This document shows, in pieces, positions 62,835 through 64,000 of a stretch of 64,000 nt of DNA. The translations under genes and the position numbers were made by a program. The notes beneath the pieces were generated by a model. The model was given only the letters and a program-made list of their open reading frames with translations, made no database searches and was not told the DNA's origin. The first letter of the stretch is position 1, and each line of letters begins with the position of its first letter. Source of the DNA: Camarhynchus parvulus (Eukaryota; Chordata; Aves; Passeriformes; Thraupidae); NCBI RefSeq assembly GCF_901933205.1, contig NC_044572.1:61910965-61974964 (forward strand), in the 5' to 3' direction.

Positions 62835-64000
62835 AAGAAAATATTTAACATCAAACAAACTCACAGCATGTGTGCTACACTCCTATTTAGTGTACCAGGT
62901 ATTTACTAAACTCTCTTGGAGACACATTTGCAAGCACTGCAAGTAATTCTTTCTCATGCCCTAGAGATTTTTCAAGTAATCCACCCATTATGAAATTACT
63001 TCAGTGCCATACAAAAACCTGGCTTGACATTGTTCACTCAGGATTCTGCTGTTTCCTGTAACTAAGGCTCCCTCCTTAAAAAATAAAATAGAAAAAGAAA
63101 ACCACCTGAAAAACATGAGTGTTCAAAACCAATGCTTAAAAATCAGGTCCTTGGGGAAAAAGAGTAATTACAGAAAGATTTAAAACATGTAACAGAGTGG
63201 TATTAAGATAAAGGGGTCAAATTACAAGATATAAACTGAGCTATGAAATTAGGACTTATGAAGACCAAGACAGCTGTCAGAAACCCACATTTCTATCAAT
63301 TTCAGTGAAATGCCATCATTACCAGTTTTGGTTACAAGTCCTTAGCTGTCCCAACTCTCTCAAGACAATGTCATTCAAAATTCTTTACTAAGACAGATTT
63401 TTTAAACTCAGCATCTCTGCTTAGAGGATTTGTCTGAGTCAAGTGCACTACAGCTTCTGTGGTCTCACACACAGACCACTAACCCACGGTGCATTAATTT
63501 CTCCTTACGATATGCACTGCCTACACAGAGCTACCTATCCAGTCCATACAGCATTACTTATCAGGCAATGATCCAGTTAAGCTGTAAAACATATGATTAA
63601 AGCCACAATTTAAAAAAGGCTTCATCTTCAAGAATGACATTTAATCATATGTTTAAGTGCTCCTGTGTATCAAAGCCTGAATGTTCTGCTTTATTTAAAT
63701 GAGGTTATTAAGAAGTTAAACAAGTACTTAGATTTTCTGAAATCATGATCTCAAAAAAAGCAACCAGATCCACAAATAGAAGGTCTCATTTTAAATACAT
63801 TTTTAATATATTCAGAATTACTGTATTACATCTGAGCCTTAAAACAGCAAGCAGTTGATTACATGCATGTACAAGGAGAAGCCATTTCTGGATTACCATA
63901 ATATGCTACCAAGCTGAAGCATTAGAGAGAATAAAAGCGTTTCAATATCTGTTCTCTTTGAGCAAGGCTTAAGAAAAGTCAGACATATAATATTTCATTA

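Larger units (their letters stand above)
57123..64000 (-). other. RNF144B 5' intron or upstream sequence; no promoter recognised
   Basis: Follows the acceptor of the first coding exon, so at least its left end is intronic. No CpG island, non-coding first exon or second gene was recognised to the window edge. It contains the TA/TG microsatellite at 57437-57484, an 11-base G run at 59326-59336 and a 16-base A run at 62819-62834. Moderately GC-rich patches near 58560-58900 and 59930-60540 hold short open frames with no recognised family. Confidence 0.75.

Noticed and set aside
1..64000. CRISPR arrays, operons, tRNA/rRNA genes or a bacterial-type defence system
   Set aside because: No regularly spaced repeats, cloverleaf genes or tightly packed frames; the window is clearly vertebrate intronic and intergenic DNA.

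Overview
This is a vertebrate nuclear window, most likely from a songbird (passerine). It is AT-rich and intron-rich. It carries a CR1 LINE 3' end and four solo LTRs with 6-bp target-site duplications, a repeat mix typical of passerine genomes. Its only convincing protein-coding gene is RNF144B (IBRDC2/p53RFP), a membrane-anchored RBR E3 ubiquitin ligase on the minus strand. The species call rests on repeat style and protein resemblance, not on a search.

RNF144B takes up the right-hand part of the window. Seven coding exons, read from right to left, were placed base by base: 57097-56933, 45170-45066, 37074-37014, 32351-32147, 31002-30858, 29123-29034 and 28840-28700. Every junction has AG/GT borders and matching phase. 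The joined frame is 912 bp and encodes 303 residues, the same length as the mammalian protein as I recall it. It has RING1, IBR, a RING2 with its catalytic cysteine, and a C-terminal membrane anchor. The coding start lies 25 nt into an internal exon whose acceptor is visible, so the 5' non-coding exon(s) and promoter lie outside the window (beyond 64000) or are not recognisable. The 3' UTR probably ends near 26755, just past overlapping AATAAA signals.

The left part (1 to about 26750) is intergenic sequence downstream of RNF144B. In tetrapods this side usually faces the gene-poor interval towards ID4, with DEK on the other side; neither gene is in view. It holds two copies each of two ERVK-like solo LTR families, a reverse-oriented CR1 fragment, a strong CTCF-like motif in a small CpG-rich patch, a cluster of homeodomain-type TAATTA sites, and an unexplained 357-codon open frame.

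The most useful observations are: an upstream ORF whose stop overlaps RNF144B Met12 as ATGA, a possible start switch; a perfect 30-bp-arm palindrome in the intron before the IBR exon; a 30-bp terminal duplication in one LTR; the CTCF-like site; and the long open frame. I found no operon, CRISPR array, RNA gene or new multi-gene system.
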